From positions 1-25,688 of the forward strand of contig JAFGSH010000231.1 of the NCBI GenBank assembly GCA_016934695.1: a stretch of DNA of 25,688 nucleotides, in the 5' to 3' direction. Below are positions 8,998 to 15,577 of the stretch, piece by piece. A program made the position numbers and the translations under genes. The stretch's first letter is position 1, and every line of letters begins with the position of its first letter. Source of the stretch: Deltaproteobacteria bacterium (GTDB taxonomy: Bacteria > Desulfobacterota > Syntrophia > Syntrophales > UBA2210). The notes under the pieces are model-generated. The model was not told the origin of the DNA. It did no database searches and was given only the letters and a program-made list of their open reading frames with translations.

Positions 8998-10136
8998 GCG
9001 TACTCCTTCAGGTATCTCTCTATTCGGTCGATCCCCTCTGCGATCTTCTCCAGGGAGGTCGCGTATGAAAACCGCAGGTACCCCTCGCAGTTCTTCCCGA
9101 AGTCGACCCCCGGCGTGACGCCGACATGGGCCTTCTCGAGGATGTCGAAGGCTGTTTTGTACGAGTCTGTCGCGAAGGCCTTGATGTTCCCCAGGATGTA
9201 GAAAGCCCCCGTCGGTTCCACCGCGATCCCGAGACCGATCTCGCGGAGGCGCCGTATGATGAACTTCCTCCGCTCGTTGAAGATGTTCTTCATCCGGATC
9301 ACGTCATCCCCCGCCTCCCGGAGCGCCGCGACTCCTCCCCACTGGACGAAGGAATTCGGGGAGATGAAAAAATTCTGCTGGATCTTCTGGATGGGGCGGA
9401 TATACTCCTGCGGCGCGATCAGGTACCCCAGCCTCCACCCGGTCATGGCGTAGGCCTTGGAGAATCCGTTCAGGACGAAGGCGTTGTCGGTGAATTCGAG
9501 GATGGTGTGTTCCTCGTCTTCGTAGACGAGGCCGTGGTATATCTCGTCCGAGATGACGGGGAGGCCGTATGACGCGATCGCGGCCATTCGTTCGGTGTCG
9601 AGGAGGTTCCCGGTCGGATTGGAGGGGGAGTTGATCATGATCCCCTTCGTCCGGGGGGTTATCTTTTCACCGATCCCTTCCGGCGTGTATTGGAATCCTT
9701 CCTCTTCGAAGACGTTGACGCGGGCGGGGATCCCCTCGAGGAAGGTGATGAAGTTCGGGTAGCAGGCGTAGTGGGGGTCCGATACGATAATCTCGTCCCC
9801 CCGCTCGATCAGCGCGGAGAAGAGCAGGAACATGGCCGGAGAGGTGCCGGAGGTGACGATAATCCGGTCCGGCGAGATATCGACGCCGTACTTCTCGTGG
9901 TAGTGTTCGCAGATCGCCTCGCGCAGTTCTATCAGGCCGAGGCTGTGGGTATAGTGCGTCTTCCCGTCCCTGATGGCCCTGCAGCAGGCCTCGTTGATGC
10001 ATTCGGGTGTGTCGAAATCAGGTTCCCCAACTTCCATATGGATAACATCCCCCCCGGCCCGTTCCATCTCCTGAGCTTTTTCGAGGATGTCCATGACAAT
10101 GAAGGGGTTTATGTCGGATGCCCTCTTGGTAACCAT
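8994..10136 (-). CDS. Pyridoxal phosphate-dependent class I aminotransferase (aspartate aminotransferase-like)
   Basis: This 380-residue fold-type I aminotransferase is of the AspC/AlaT-like Igamma class and transfers an amino group between an amino acid and a 2-oxoacid. Visible motifs are the N-terminal substrate region MEVGEPDFDTPE, the phosphate-binding SGTSPAM, NSPSNPTGN around the ring-stacking Asn, the Asp-Tyr pair SDEIYHGL, and the Schiff-base Lys in NGFSKAYAMTGWRLGY. The C-terminal RFSYATS carries the Arg that binds the substrate alpha-carboxylate. The frame is open to 10217, but the ATG at 10136 follows GAGGG with seven-base spacing and gives the N-terminus typical of the family, so I chose it. 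A possible promoter lies just upstream. Substrate specificity (aspartate, alanine or aromatic) cannot be read from sequence alone. Confidence 0.92.
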   Translation of the reverse strand: MVTKRASDINPFIVMDILEKAQEMERAGGDVIHMEVGEPDFDTPECINEACCRAIRDGKTHYTHSLGLIELREAICEHYHEKYGVDISPDRIIVTSGTSPAMFLLFSALIERGDEIIVSDPHYACYPNFITFLEGIPARVNVFEEEGFQYTPEGIGEKITPRTKGIMINSPSNPTGNLLDTERMAAIASYGLPVISDEIYHGLVYEDEEHTILEFTDNAFVLNGFSKAYAMTGWRLGYLIAPQEYIRPIQKIQQNFFISPNSFVQWGGVAALREAGDDVIRMKNIFNERRKFIIRRLREIGLGIAVEPTGAFYILGNIKAFATDSYKTAFDILEKAHVGVTPGVDFGKNCEGYLRFSYATSLEKIAEGIDRIERYLKEYA

Positions 10137-10188
10137 AATCGATCCCTCATGTTTCAATATATCGGTGTTTTGAGAATCCAGGATGGAA

Positions 10189-10217
10189 ACGTTACCCGCC
10201 CGGTAAAAACTTGTCAA
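10189..10217 (-). promoter_or_regulatory. Possible internal promoter before the aminotransferase gene
   Basis: On the minus strand a perfect TTGACA (10217-10212) is followed after 17 bp by TAACGT (10194-10189), 3/6 to the -10 consensus. It overlaps the end of the Nudix gene and lies about 53 bp upstream of the aminotransferase start, which could allow separate expression of the aminotransferase-HAD-PTPS-folE2 genes. Confidence 0.38.
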
Positions 10218-11032
10218 GGTGTTTGATACCTCTTGCGGTTCCCGGTCAGATAATCGGGGTGCAACGTCTTGAGAATGATGTTTTCCTGTCGAATCTCCGG
10301 GGGAGTAAAGTCAAAGACAATGTTGAGAAAAGAAGTAATAATCCGGAGGGTGGCCCCCCAGAGGATCTCTTCTTCTCCCGTTTCCTCCCTGTGTACTAGG
10401 CAGGGATAGTAGCGCCCACCCTCTTCTCCACCGCACTGGGAAGGGATGGAAAGGACACCGTAATTTTTTTCATGATAAAAAGCATCCAACGGTATCTCGA
10501 CCAGCTTGTCCACCTCCCGATTAAGGCGAGAGGTCCACCTCTTTTCGATGAGCCCCACCAAGGGGTAGATCGTCTTGGTGAACATCACCAGATTGCTCGG
10601 GGGTAGGGGGCCGAGAAATCGAAGATTGAAAGGACTGAGCCGTATCTCCTCCCACGATTCTCTCACGGCGTTGGCGAGAAAAAGAGTTATGGTATCGAAG
10701 GAACCCTTCCCCCTCTGGAGGGCGTACCTCAGGGCATTTCCTTTTATCAGGGGGGGAAATCCGCGGGCGATGAAAAATCTCAGAAACCGGTCCACAACGG
10801 GCTCCAGCTTTCCCCCGGGACCGCTCAAATCTCCGGACTGCGAGACGGCATCAGACCTCTTGCTTAGTAGAAATACCAGTTCCTCATCCGTTGATTGACT
10901 TGCCCTAAAGAAGAGCGGTATCAAGACACCCGCCTCGAAGACTGTCTTTTCACGCCCGGCGTTGTTCCTGTAGGTAATTTCTGCGGTCCCCAGCCGCTCT
11001 ATGATGTGTTGTATAATAACATCTCTGTTCAT
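10214..11032 (-). CDS. Nudix hydrolase with an interrupted Nudix box
   Basis: This 272-residue protein resembles CoA-pyrophosphatase-type Nudix enzymes, which cleave a nucleoside diphosphate linked to another moiety. The left part of the Nudix box is seen as SGDLSGPGGKLEP (66-78) and the right part as AVRESWEEIRL (122-132), which carries the metal-binding REUXEE core. In the canonical box G-x5-E-x7-R the first Gly and the Arg are 14 residues apart; here they are 50 apart, so about 36 residues are inserted in the loop, and the first Glu of the motif is not in its usual place. The metal-binding core is intact, so activity is plausible; the substrate is unknown. The ATG at 11032 has no clear Shine-Dalgarno sequence. 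It lies 73 bp downstream of the zinc-ribbon gene and 77 bp upstream of the aminotransferase. Confidence 0.82.
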   Translation of the reverse strand: MNRDVIIQHIIERLGTAEITYRNNAGREKTVFEAGVLIPLFFRASQSTDEELVFLLSKRSDAVSQSGDLSGPGGKLEPVVDRFLRFFIARGFPPLIKGNALRYALQRGKGSFDTITLFLANAVRESWEEIRLSPFNLRFLGPLPPSNLVMFTKTIYPLVGLIEKRWTSRLNREVDKLVEIPLDAFYHEKNYGVLSIPSQCGGEEGGRYYPCLVHREETGEEEILWGATLRIITSFLNIVFDFTPPEIRQENIILKTLHPDYLTGNRKRYQTP

Positions 11033-11105
11033 AACCCAGTGTCCGGAAACTTCCCGCGATCATGGTATCCGGGCCTCACCGATCTCGATGTCTGTTTGTC
11101 AGCAG

Positions 11106-11351
11106 CTATGTGTCATCCTCCTCGCCTCTCGCATAGTAGAGAGGTTTCTTGCATTTGGCACACAGAGGAAGATTGTGGGGCCTGTTCTCCGGGATGCGGT
11201 TTTTGGCTCCGCAGTGAAGACACGTAACGATGAGTTCATCCAAAGGAGAGCCGCACCTTCCGCAGACAGGCCGGTCTTTTAATCGATTCCGTACGATGCG
11301 ATTCTTCTGCCCGCACCTGAGGCACCGGACGATGAAGTAGTTCTGGAGCAT
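11106..11351 (-). CDS. Tandem zinc-ribbon miniprotein
   Basis: This 81-residue protein is made of two copies of one CxxC...CxxC zinc ribbon with a 34-residue period: cysteines 10, 13, 30, 33 and 44, 47, 64, 67. Each copy carries the pattern CxxCGxKNRI (CLRCGQKNRI, CLHCGAKNRI), then NR, a Pro and CxxC. This resembles the N-terminal zinc-binding domain of thioredoxin 2 (TrxC), here duplicated and without any thioredoxin domain. No signal peptide or membrane segment is visible. The even spacing of eight cysteines and the repeat make a real gene very likely despite its size and a weak ribosome binding site before ATG 11351. It lies between kdsD (51 bp) and the Nudix gene (73 bp) on the same strand. 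The function is unknown; binding of RNA, protein or zinc are all possible. Confidence 0.82.
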   Translation of the reverse strand: MLQNYFIVRCLRCGQKNRIVRNRLKDRPVCGRCGSPLDELIVTCLHCGAKNRIPENRPHNLPLCAKCKKPLYYARGEEDDT

Positions 11352-11402
11352 TTCGATTCAAGCGTGTGTCTGTTGGCGGACGGACCCTGCGCCGTACGGC
11401 TC

Positions 11403-12389
11403 TTACCGCGGCATGGAGATCTTGATGGTGCCTCCCCTTCCCAGTATGTCATGGAGGTGGATGTATCCTTCAAGGTGTCCGTCTCCGTCTATTGTCGCCA
11501 GCGTGGTAATCTCGCCCCTCTGCATGGTCTCGACGGTCTGCGCGAGCGATGCGTCGGGGTCGATGGTTTTCGGGGACCGCGTCATCAGGTCGTCCACGAT
11601 CTTTTCCCCGAACGCTACCCCCGCCCTGATGTGCCGCCGGAGGTCCCCGTCGGTCAGTATGCCCAGAAGGTGATTCTCCCCGTCAATGACGAATATGAAG
11701 CCGAGGTTCTTCTCATCCATCTCTTCTATAGCCGCGGGCGCAGGCGTTCCGCTGGGAACCACCGGCATGCGGTCTCCTCCGATCATGGCATCCTTCACCC
11801 GTGCCATCAGACGCTGGCCGAGGTTCCCTCCCGGATGCAGCTTATAGAAGTCCCGCTCGGTGAATTCCATCTTTTTGATGAGGGCGACCGCCAGGGCGTC
11901 CCCCATCGCCAGGGTGGCGGTCGTGCTCGATGTGGGCGCCAGGCCGAAGGGGCACGCCTCCTTTGCGACACCTACGTCGATGGTCACGTCGCTGTTTTTG
12001 GAGAGAGTTGAATCCATATTGCCGGTGAAGGCGATGATGGACAGACCGATGTCTTTTACATTGGAAACCAGCGTGCTCAACTCATTCGTCTCGCCGCTGT
12101 TGGATATGCACAGCATCACGTCGTCTCTGGTGACGATGCCGAGGTCTCCATGCACCCCCTCCACCGGATGGAGGAAGATGGCCGGCGTTCCCGTGCTCGT
12201 CAAGGTTGCCGCGATCTTCTTTCCCACAAGCCCCGATTTTCCGATACCGGTAACGATAACACGTCCCTTCGCGCGGTGTATGATTTCGACGGCTTCAGAA
12301 AAACTGGGGCCGACCTTGTCGATAAGATTCGAGATACTCTCCGCCTCTATCCGGAGGACTTCCTGTGCCTGTCGTATTGAATCGGTCAT
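11403..12389 (-). CDS. kdsD: Arabinose-5-phosphate isomerase (KpsF/GutQ family)
   Basis: KdsD interconverts ribulose 5-phosphate and arabinose 5-phosphate, the first committed step toward Kdo of lipopolysaccharide. The protein has an N-terminal SIS sugar-isomerase domain with GIGKSG and the family segments HPVEGVHGDLG, ISNSGET and FYKLHPGGNLGQ, followed by two CBS domains (the second containing GEITTLATIDGDGHLEGYIH). Starting at ATG 12389 it is 328 residues long, exactly the usual length for E. coli KdsD. A longer frame from a GTG at 12431 exists, but that codon overlaps the proposed -10 hexamer, so I rejected it. The ribosome binding site is weak. It would be the first gene of the minus-strand run to folE2. 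Presence of this gene implies a Gram-negative envelope containing Kdo. Confidence 0.95.
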   Translation of the reverse strand: MTDSIRQAQEVLRIEAESISNLIDKVGPSFSEAVEIIHRAKGRVIVTGIGKSGLVGKKIAATLTSTGTPAIFLHPVEGVHGDLGIVTRDDVMLCISNSGETNELSTLVSNVKDIGLSIIAFTGNMDSTLSKNSDVTIDVGVAKEACPFGLAPTSSTTATLAMGDALAVALIKKMEFTERDFYKLHPGGNLGQRLMARVKDAMIGGDRMPVVPSGTPAPAAIEEMDEKNLGFIFVIDGENHLLGILTDGDLRRHIRAGVAFGEKIVDDLMTRSPKTIDPDASLAQTVETMQRGEITTLATIDGDGHLEGYIHLHDILGRGGTIKISMPR

Positions 12390-12429
12390 GGGGATATGCT
12401 CTTGTTGCCAGAGAGATAAAAGCGGGGTC

Positions 12430-12458
12430 ACTATATATCAATCACTCTCCAACCACAA
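12430..12458 (-). promoter_or_regulatory. Promoter of kdsD
   Basis: On the minus strand TTGTGG (12458-12453) and TATAGT (12435-12430) are 17 bp apart, matching the consensus at 3/6 and 5/6. They lie about 40 bp upstream of the ATG at 12389 and downstream of the nrdG hairpin, where a new transcription unit is expected. The -35 region contains CCACAA on the plus strand, a half-site shared with two palindromes elsewhere in the window. Confidence 0.5.
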
Positions 12459-12472
12459 GATATAAAGAAGAT

Positions 12473-12487
12473 GCCCGGAAGCCGGGC
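12473..12487 (-). terminator. Hairpin after nrdG
   Basis: GCCCGG (12473-12478) and CCGGGC (12482-12487) form a perfect six-pair GC stem with a three-base loop, 35 bp after the nrdG stop. On the minus strand it is followed by a T-rich but interrupted tract (ATCTTCTTTATAT), so it may be an imperfect intrinsic terminator between nrdDG and kdsD. Confidence 0.5.
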
Positions 12488-12521
12488 TTTATCAGGTAGA
12501 GGCCCTTTCGAGACGAAGGAA

Positions 12522-13211
12522 TTAACGGATGTCAACGGATGGCAATACCTTCTCCAGCCGTTCTTTAACGGCAGAGAGTTCGTCGTCGGCCCAAGGCTTC
12601 TCATTCATAAATGCAGGGTCCAAGGTTTTTGAGGGAACAAACCGCTGGAGAAAATACCGTTTGGCTCCCTTGACGAGCGTGCCTATTTTCTCTAAGTCTT
12701 GCTTCGTTAGGAGTGAGTTCACGACAGTGGTCTTGAATTCATAATCAATTCCCGAATTCATTATCAGCTGGATGCTTTGGGCGATACTCTCAGGTTTTAT
12801 AGAAGCCTTGACCACCTCTCTGTATTTCTCAAGAGGTGCCTTGACGTCCATGGCTATGTAATCCAGGAGGTCTTCGGTGATCAATCGATTGAGGACGTCG
12901 GGGCGAGATCCGTTGGTGTCGATCTTGACCAGATACCCCAGTGCCCGCACCTGTTCAATGAATGCGACCAGGCCGCGTTGCAACAGGGGCTCGCCGCCGG
13001 TGATGCTCACGGCGTCGAGTTTGCCCCGCCGCCGCTCGAGAAAGGCCATAGCGTCACGCTTCGTTACCCCCTTTCCATACAGGGACGGCTCGACAAGTTC
13101 CGGGTTGTGACAATACGGGCACCTGAAATTGCACCCCTGAGTGAAGATGATGGCGCAGATCCTGCCGGGATAATCGATGAGGGAAAATCTCTGGATGTCG
13201 CCGATTTTCAT
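12522..13211 (-). CDS. nrdG: Anaerobic ribonucleoside-triphosphate reductase activating protein
   Basis: NrdG is the radical SAM enzyme that installs the glycyl radical on NrdD, using S-adenosylmethionine and a [4Fe-4S] cluster under anoxic conditions. The cluster motif CxxxCxxC is seen as CNFRCPYC in the segment GCNFRCPYCHNPEL near residue 30, followed by the SAM-contacting ITGGEPLLQ. The opening IGDIQRFSLIDYPGR is typical of this NrdG type. Its 229 residues match the family's longer variant. The start ATG at 13211 is separated from the nrdD stop by a single base, so the pair is co-transcribed and probably translationally coupled. Closely related pyruvate formate-lyase activases share the fold, but the nrdD partner settles the assignment. 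Confidence 0.95.
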   Translation of the reverse strand: MKIGDIQRFSLIDYPGRICAIIFTQGCNFRCPYCHNPELVEPSLYGKGVTKRDAMAFLERRRGKLDAVSITGGEPLLQRGLVAFIEQVRALGYLVKIDTNGSRPDVLNRLITEDLLDYIAMDVKAPLEKYREVVKASIKPESIAQSIQLIMNSGIDYEFKTTVVNSLLTKQDLEKIGTLVKGAKRYFLQRFVPSKTLDPAFMNEKPWADDELSAVKERLEKVLPSVDIR

Positions 13212-13212
13212 C

Positions 13213-15303
13213 TTACACCCGGAACAGTTTTCTGGTCTTGAATTCCTCCTGCTTTCCCTTGTTCCATTGTTTTACCGGGCGCAGATATCCGACCACGCGG
13301 GAGAAAACCTCACAGGAGGCGGCGCATATCGGGCATGTGTACTCTTCGCCGTTGAGGTAGCCGTGGTTCGGGCACACGCTGAAGGTCGGCGAGAAGGTGA
13401 AATAGGGAAGGTGATATTTGTCACAGACCCTGCGCACCAGAAGCTTGACGGCTGAGGGGTCTTCGATGCGCTCCCCGGCGTAGATATGAAAGACCGTGCC
13501 CCCCGTATACCTGGTCTGGATCCCGTCCTGGAGATCCAAAGCCTCGAAGATGTCATCGGTAAAGTTGACGGGGAGCTGCGTGGAATTGGTATAGAATACC
13601 TCCACGCCCTCTTCCCTGGTCCCGTTCCCGGTGGCGCAGATGATCCCGGGATACTTTTCTTTGTCCTTTTTCGCGAGGCTGTACGAGGTCCCTTCGGCCG
13701 GGGTCGCTTCGAGATTGTAATTGTTCCCGGTCTCTTCCTGGAATTCGACCAGCCGGTTTCTCATGAAGTCGAGTATTCGTTCGGCAAATCGCTGTCCTTC
13801 CGGTTCCCCGATATTTTTCCCCAGGAGGTTGAGGCACGCCTCATTCATCCCCACGAGCCCTATCGTGGAGAAGTGGTTCTTCCAATACTCGCCGAAGCGC
13901 TGTTTTACCTCTCTGAGGTAGTATTTTGTGTAGGGATACAGGTCTTTATCGGTAAAATTTTCAAGGACCTTCCTCTTGGTCTCGAGACTCTCCCGCGCCA
14001 TAACCATCAGGTGGTCCAGCCGCTCGATGAATTCCTCTTCCGTTTCCGAGAGGAATCCGATGCGCGGCATGTTGATGGTGATGACGCCGATGGATCCCGT
14101 CAGGGGATTGGAGCCGAAGAGGCCGCCGCCCCTCTTCTCGAGTTCCCTGTTGTCGATCCGCAGCCTGCAGCACATACTCCGCGCATCTTCCGGGTTCATG
14201 TCGGAATTGACGAAGTTCGAAAAGTAGGGGACGCCGTACTTCGCCGTCATCTCCCACAGGTACTCGAGATCGGGGTTGTCCCAGTCGAAGTCCGCGGTGA
14301 TGTTGTACGTGGGAATCGGAAAGGTGAAGACGCGCCCCTTGGCGTCCCCCTCGGACATCACCTGGAGGAAGGCCTTGTTGAACATGACCATCTCCTCCTG
14401 GAATTCCTTGTATGTCTTATCCTGCAGCTCCCCGCCGATAATCACGGCCTGGTCGGCATAATACCGCGGCACCTTCACATCCAGGGTGACATTGGTGAAG
14501 GGCGTCTGAAACCCGACCCGGGTCGGGACATTGATGTTGAAGATAAACTCCTGGAGGGCCTGCTTGACCTCTTTGAAGCTCAGGCCGTCATATCGGATAA
14601 AGGGAGCGAGAAGGGTATCGAAATTCGAGAACGCCTGCGCCCCTGCCGCCTCCCCCTGGAGTGTGTAGAAGAAGTTGACGATCTGCCCGAGGGCGCTGCG
14701 CAGATGCTTCGCAGGCCTGCTCTCCACCTTTCCGGATGCCCCCTTGAACCCCTCCGTGAGCAGGTCGTACAGGTCCCACCCCACGCAGTAGACGGAGAGG
14801 ATACTCAGGTCGTGGATATGAAAATCGCCCTCCATCTGGGCCTTTTTGATCTCATCGGTATATATCTTGTTCAGCCAGTATACCTTGCTCACCTCGGATG
14901 AGAGATAGTTGTTGAGCCCCTGGAGGGAGTAATCCATATTGCTGTTTTCGTTTATCTTCCAGTCGAGCTTTTTGAGGTACTGGTCGACCAGATCGACCTC
15001 CATCTTGTTGGCGATCTCCCGCAGCCGTGCGTGCTGATCCCGGTATATGATGTACGCCTTGGCGGTCTTGCGGTAGGCGGAACCGAGGAGCACCTCTTCG
15101 ACGATATCCTGGATCTCTTCCACGGACATGATCTTGCCGTCGAAGAGCTTTTCCGCCAGACTGAGCACCTTGATCGTCAGCCGCTGCGCCACCTCCTCGC
15201 CGAACTCCCCGGTTGCCGCCCCCGCCTTTGCAATCGCAGCCGTGATCTTTGTTGCGTCGAACCTGTCCAGACGGCCATCTCGTTTTCGAATCTTATTGTG
15301 CAC
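13213..15303 (-). CDS. nrdD: Anaerobic (class III) ribonucleoside-triphosphate reductase
   Basis: NrdD reduces ribonucleoside triphosphates to deoxyribonucleotides without oxygen, using a glycyl radical. The 696-residue protein begins with an ATP-cone regulatory domain (about residues 3-95, opening IRKRDGRLDRFDATKI), followed by the large barrel domain with a Cys pair (SMCCRLRI) and the NPLTGS segment. The C-terminus has a zinc site of CxxH/CxxC appearance (CPNH and CPIC) and the radical-bearing Gly672 in RVVGYLRPV. The start is a GTG at 15303 with AGGGGGA eight bases upstream; no ATG lies nearby. The gene is followed one base later by nrdG. Its promoter (15349-15377) carries an NrdR-box-like palindrome at the probable transcription start. 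An organism relying on this enzyme synthesises DNA precursors anaerobically; no aerobic reductase is in the window. Confidence 0.97.
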   Translation of the reverse strand: MHNKIRKRDGRLDRFDATKITAAIAKAGAATGEFGEEVAQRLTIKVLSLAEKLFDGKIMSVEEIQDIVEEVLLGSAYRKTAKAYIIYRDQHARLREIANKMEVDLVDQYLKKLDWKINENSNMDYSLQGLNNYLSSEVSKVYWLNKIYTDEIKKAQMEGDFHIHDLSILSVYCVGWDLYDLLTEGFKGASGKVESRPAKHLRSALGQIVNFFYTLQGEAAGAQAFSNFDTLLAPFIRYDGLSFKEVKQALQEFIFNINVPTRVGFQTPFTNVTLDVKVPRYYADQAVIIGGELQDKTYKEFQEEMVMFNKAFLQVMSEGDAKGRVFTFPIPTYNITADFDWDNPDLEYLWEMTAKYGVPYFSNFVNSDMNPEDARSMCCRLRIDNRELEKRGGGLFGSNPLTGSIGVITINMPRIGFLSETEEEFIERLDHLMVMARESLETKRKVLENFTDKDLYPYTKYYLREVKQRFGEYWKNHFSTIGLVGMNEACLNLLGKNIGEPEGQRFAERILDFMRNRLVEFQEETGNNYNLEATPAEGTSYSLAKKDKEKYPGIICATGNGTREEGVEVFYTNSTQLPVNFTDDIFEALDLQDGIQTRYTGGTVFHIYAGERIEDPSAVKLLVRRVCDKYHLPYFTFSPTFSVCPNHGYLNGEEYTCPICAASCEVFSRVVGYLRPVKQWNKGKQEEFKTRKLFRV

Positions 15304-15328
15304 GGATTGTTCCCCCTCTGTCGTATGG

Positions 15329-15344
15329 ACACAACATGTTGTGG
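15329..15344 (-). promoter_or_regulatory. NrdR-box-like palindrome
   Basis: The 14-bp sequence CACAACATGTTGTG (15330-15343) is a perfect palindrome. As a 16-mer on the minus strand (CCACAACATGTTGTGT) it agrees with the published NrdR-box consensus at about 13 of 16 positions. NrdR is the zinc/ATP-cone repressor of ribonucleotide reductase genes. The site begins a few bases downstream of the -10 hexamer, so it overlaps the expected transcription start, a repressor position. NrdR usually binds two boxes about three helical turns apart; the partner here would fall in the -35/-10 spacer and is degenerate. Confidence 0.6.
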
Positions 15345-15348
15345 TTGC

Positions 15349-15377
15349 ATAGTAGTACTAATACTATATGTCGTCAA
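15349..15377 (-). promoter_or_regulatory. Promoter of nrdDG
   Basis: On the minus strand TTGACG (15377-15372) and TACTAT (15354-15349) are separated by exactly 17 bp, 5/6 and 4/6 to consensus, about 46 bp upstream of the GTG start. The spacer is AT-rich and contains ACATATAG, the degenerate candidate for a second NrdR box. Confidence 0.65.
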
Positions 15378-15559
15378 GAAAAATTTTCGTGCGACGGGAC
15401 ATCATCCCAAAAATGTCTTGAAAAAAGGACGGTTCTTCTGTCAGAAAAATATGGGTCCGGGGTCGGCAGCGGGGGGTTATGAATCTCACGGAGGCGACAT
15501 GCCTAAAAAACTTGACTCGTTCCCATGGCTCGTACTAAGAGATTCTTACCATAAGCATG

Positions 15560-15577
15560 GGGAGGGAAGCAACTTTG
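15560..15577 (+). promoter_or_regulatory. Ribosome binding site deciding a TTG start for purB
   Basis: GGGAGGGA (15560-15567) lies seven bases upstream of TTG (15575-15577). Starting there gives an N-terminus LIPRYSR with TTG read as Met, matching the usual MIxRYS opening of bacterial adenylosuccinate lyase. The in-frame ATG at 15557 has no ribosome binding site and adds six residues that relatives lack. Confidence 0.65.

Noticed and set aside
11150..11170. TGGCAC on the plus strand as a second sigma-54 site
   Set aside because: No TTGC follows at the required spacing, and it lies inside the zinc-ribbon coding region.
12389..12431. Extended kdsD start at GTG 12431
   Set aside because: The codon overlaps the probable -10 hexamer, and the shorter form gives the standard 328-residue length.
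13486..14901. Plus-strand open frame of 471 codons opposite nrdD
   Set aside because: It is fully antisense to well-conserved nrdD, with no ribosome binding site or known domain.
15430..15500. Possible small structured RNA or tRNA-like element (GGTTATGAATCTC) upstream of purB
   Set aside because: No cloverleaf, no SRP or tmRNA core motif and no acceptor stem could be found.
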